A DNA stretch of 64,000 nucleotides from Gordionus sp. m RMFG-2023 (taxonomy: Eukaryota > Nematomorpha > Gordioida > Chordodea > Parachordodidae), in the NCBI RefSeq assembly GCF_954871325.1, contig NC_088775.1, forward strand, positions 6,363,561 through 6,427,560, written 5' to 3'. Of the stretch, positions 62,985 to 64,000 are shown piece after piece. The notes below the pieces were generated by a model that had not been told where the DNA came from, made no database searches, and was given only the letters and a program-made list of their open reading frames with translations. How positions within the stretch are numbered: position 1 is the first letter of the stretch; each line of letters begins with the position of its first letter. The position numbers and the translations under genes are program-made.

Positions 62985-63070
62985 CTGGGCCATGCAGACC
63001 GGGGGGTGGCGAACGGAGCAGCCGCCCTGGGCCGCTAAAGTTAGAACATTTTAGGGGCCTCCAAATTATG
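62985..63070. mobile_element. GC-rich transposon-end-like patch
   Basis: gctgggccatgcagaccggg (compare ggctgggccatgcaa at 33365) then gtggcgaacggagcagccgc, ccctgggccgc and ggggcctcc. Likely the end of a transposon abutting the hAT relic, not assigned. Confidence 0.4.
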
Positions 63071-63134
63071 TAATTTTACTCAATTATTTTAAGCTCCAGA
63101 AAATAAAAATTTGTTTTGTATATAACATACACTA

Positions 63135-64000
63135 AGGCATAATGCTGTGAAGTAACGTCAATTAAGTAACGTCGTTACTAATGACGTTATTTTTTTTGAA
63201 GAAAAGGAACGCCATTCGTTACCTTCATCTAAAGGTAACGAGTAACTGTAATGCGTTTCTTTTTTTGAGTAACGGTAACGCAGAACGTTACTTTATATTT
63301 TTTCTTAAAAAATATCAATAAAAAGAAAAACATATTTTATTGTATTATAAAATTACTTTTATTAATTTTTTAATTCTTAATATTAATAATTTAAGTCGAG
63401 TTTTAATTCATATCAACCACTTCCAACATTTTTTTTTAAATTCTCTTTGTTAAATTATCAGTCGAAATTCAATCAAAATTCAAAGTAAATATAATGATAT
63501 TATTAAATAATTTATTTTAAAAGAATATTATGCCCATAGTACTTACTTCTCTAGATGAAGAAGATTTAACCCTTCCCTGGCTCCAATTTTAATTATATTT
63601 TTAAACCAGTTAAGAAAATTAATGGTACCAAGTCTACACTTTGTAAATGTAAATTATGTCCCAACGCAAATATTTCAACGTCAATGTCAAGTAGCTCAAA
63701 CTTAAAAAACATTTGAAGGTAAAGAATGAATTAATATTGATTCCTTTATGCAACACACACACTAGAATATTTTCAGATAATGATAAAAAAATTTTTGATC
63801 AGGAAATAAATGAAGATCTCTGTGAAGATGATCTTTCAAGCTTTTTTCAAAATAAAGATATTTCCTTATATATTTTAATAAATTCCCCGAATTGAAATTT
63901 TTGTTTATTAAATATAACACCACTCTCCCATCCTCTGCGCCAATTGAACGTGTATTTAGCACGGCGAAAGCTGTGTTGAGTACTAAGTGCTCATGTTTAT
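63135..64000 (+). mobile_element. hAT transposon relic, running off the window
   Basis: Left part 63145-63300 is packed with gtaacg/cgttac words, the usual look of a hAT subterminal region. A BED-type zinc-finger remnant follows: on + at 63630-63712, GTKSTLCKCKLCPNA then SSSSNLK, fitting CxxC...LxxH with the frame shifting before the His. At 63905-63998 one frame gives [20 protein letters not shown], the hallmark of the hAT C-terminal dimerisation domain (SxxxERxFSxA). Only ~200 bases separate the two, whereas a full transposase needs ~400 residues between them, so the core, including the catalytic region, is deleted. Right end unknown because the window stops. Confidence 0.65.

Overview
The window is nuclear DNA of a very AT-rich animal, most likely an invertebrate. 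It holds a spliced class A neuropeptide-type GPCR, a pair of duplicated and now broken divergent 7TM receptor genes, and a dense load of LINEs, MITEs, hAT relics, a foldback element and one LTR fossil. The receptor genes with introns and the LINE types rule out a prokaryote. I cannot place the phylum from sequence alone. No rRNA gene, complete tRNA gene or CRISPR array is visible.

Layout. 1-5000: no host gene; degenerate ~270-bp repeats, a fragment of a LINE with a restriction-like endonuclease (RLE-LINE), and a TTAA-flanked MITE nested inside another MITE. 4985-12720: first copy of a segmental duplication. It carries a broken 7TM receptor (10898-12390) and is split by an approximately 4-kb RLE-LINE insertion (about 5520-9550). 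13040-13700: a further RLE-LINE fragment, antisense. 15766-22170: an RTE-type LINE on the minus strand, split by an approximately 3.4-kb foldback-like element whose arms are built of 119-bp repeats centred on the palindrome TGACAATTGTCA. 22195-26400: second copy of the segmental duplication, with the second 7TM receptor (24141-25623).

27806-34089 (minus strand): a two-exon GPCR related to the TRH / ecdysis-triggering-hormone / ghrelin receptor group. It has all the usual class A landmarks and an approximately 4.3-kb intron that contains a (CTTT)n tract of about 400 bp. It is the only gene in the window that looks intact. 34.8-45.0 kb: repeats with poly-C runs, a ZMYM1-like hAT relic, hairpin MITEs and much featureless AT-rich DNA. 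45035-48144: a second RTE LINE, essentially full length, bounded by a 17-18 bp target duplication and starting with a tRNA-like box A/box B module. 50.1-51.3 kb: a MITE cluster. 53281-56655: a Ty3/gypsy-like LTR fossil with ATATG target duplications. 63.1-64.0 kb: a hAT relic cut by the window edge.

The most unusual items are the tRNA-like 5' ends of the RTE LINE copies (with different tRNA-like bodies in the two copies), the foldback element nested in one of them, and the duplicated receptors with a very long, almost unchanged first intracellular loop. All coordinates of repeats and transposons are by-eye alignments; outer ends may be off by tens of bases unless a target duplication is quoted.
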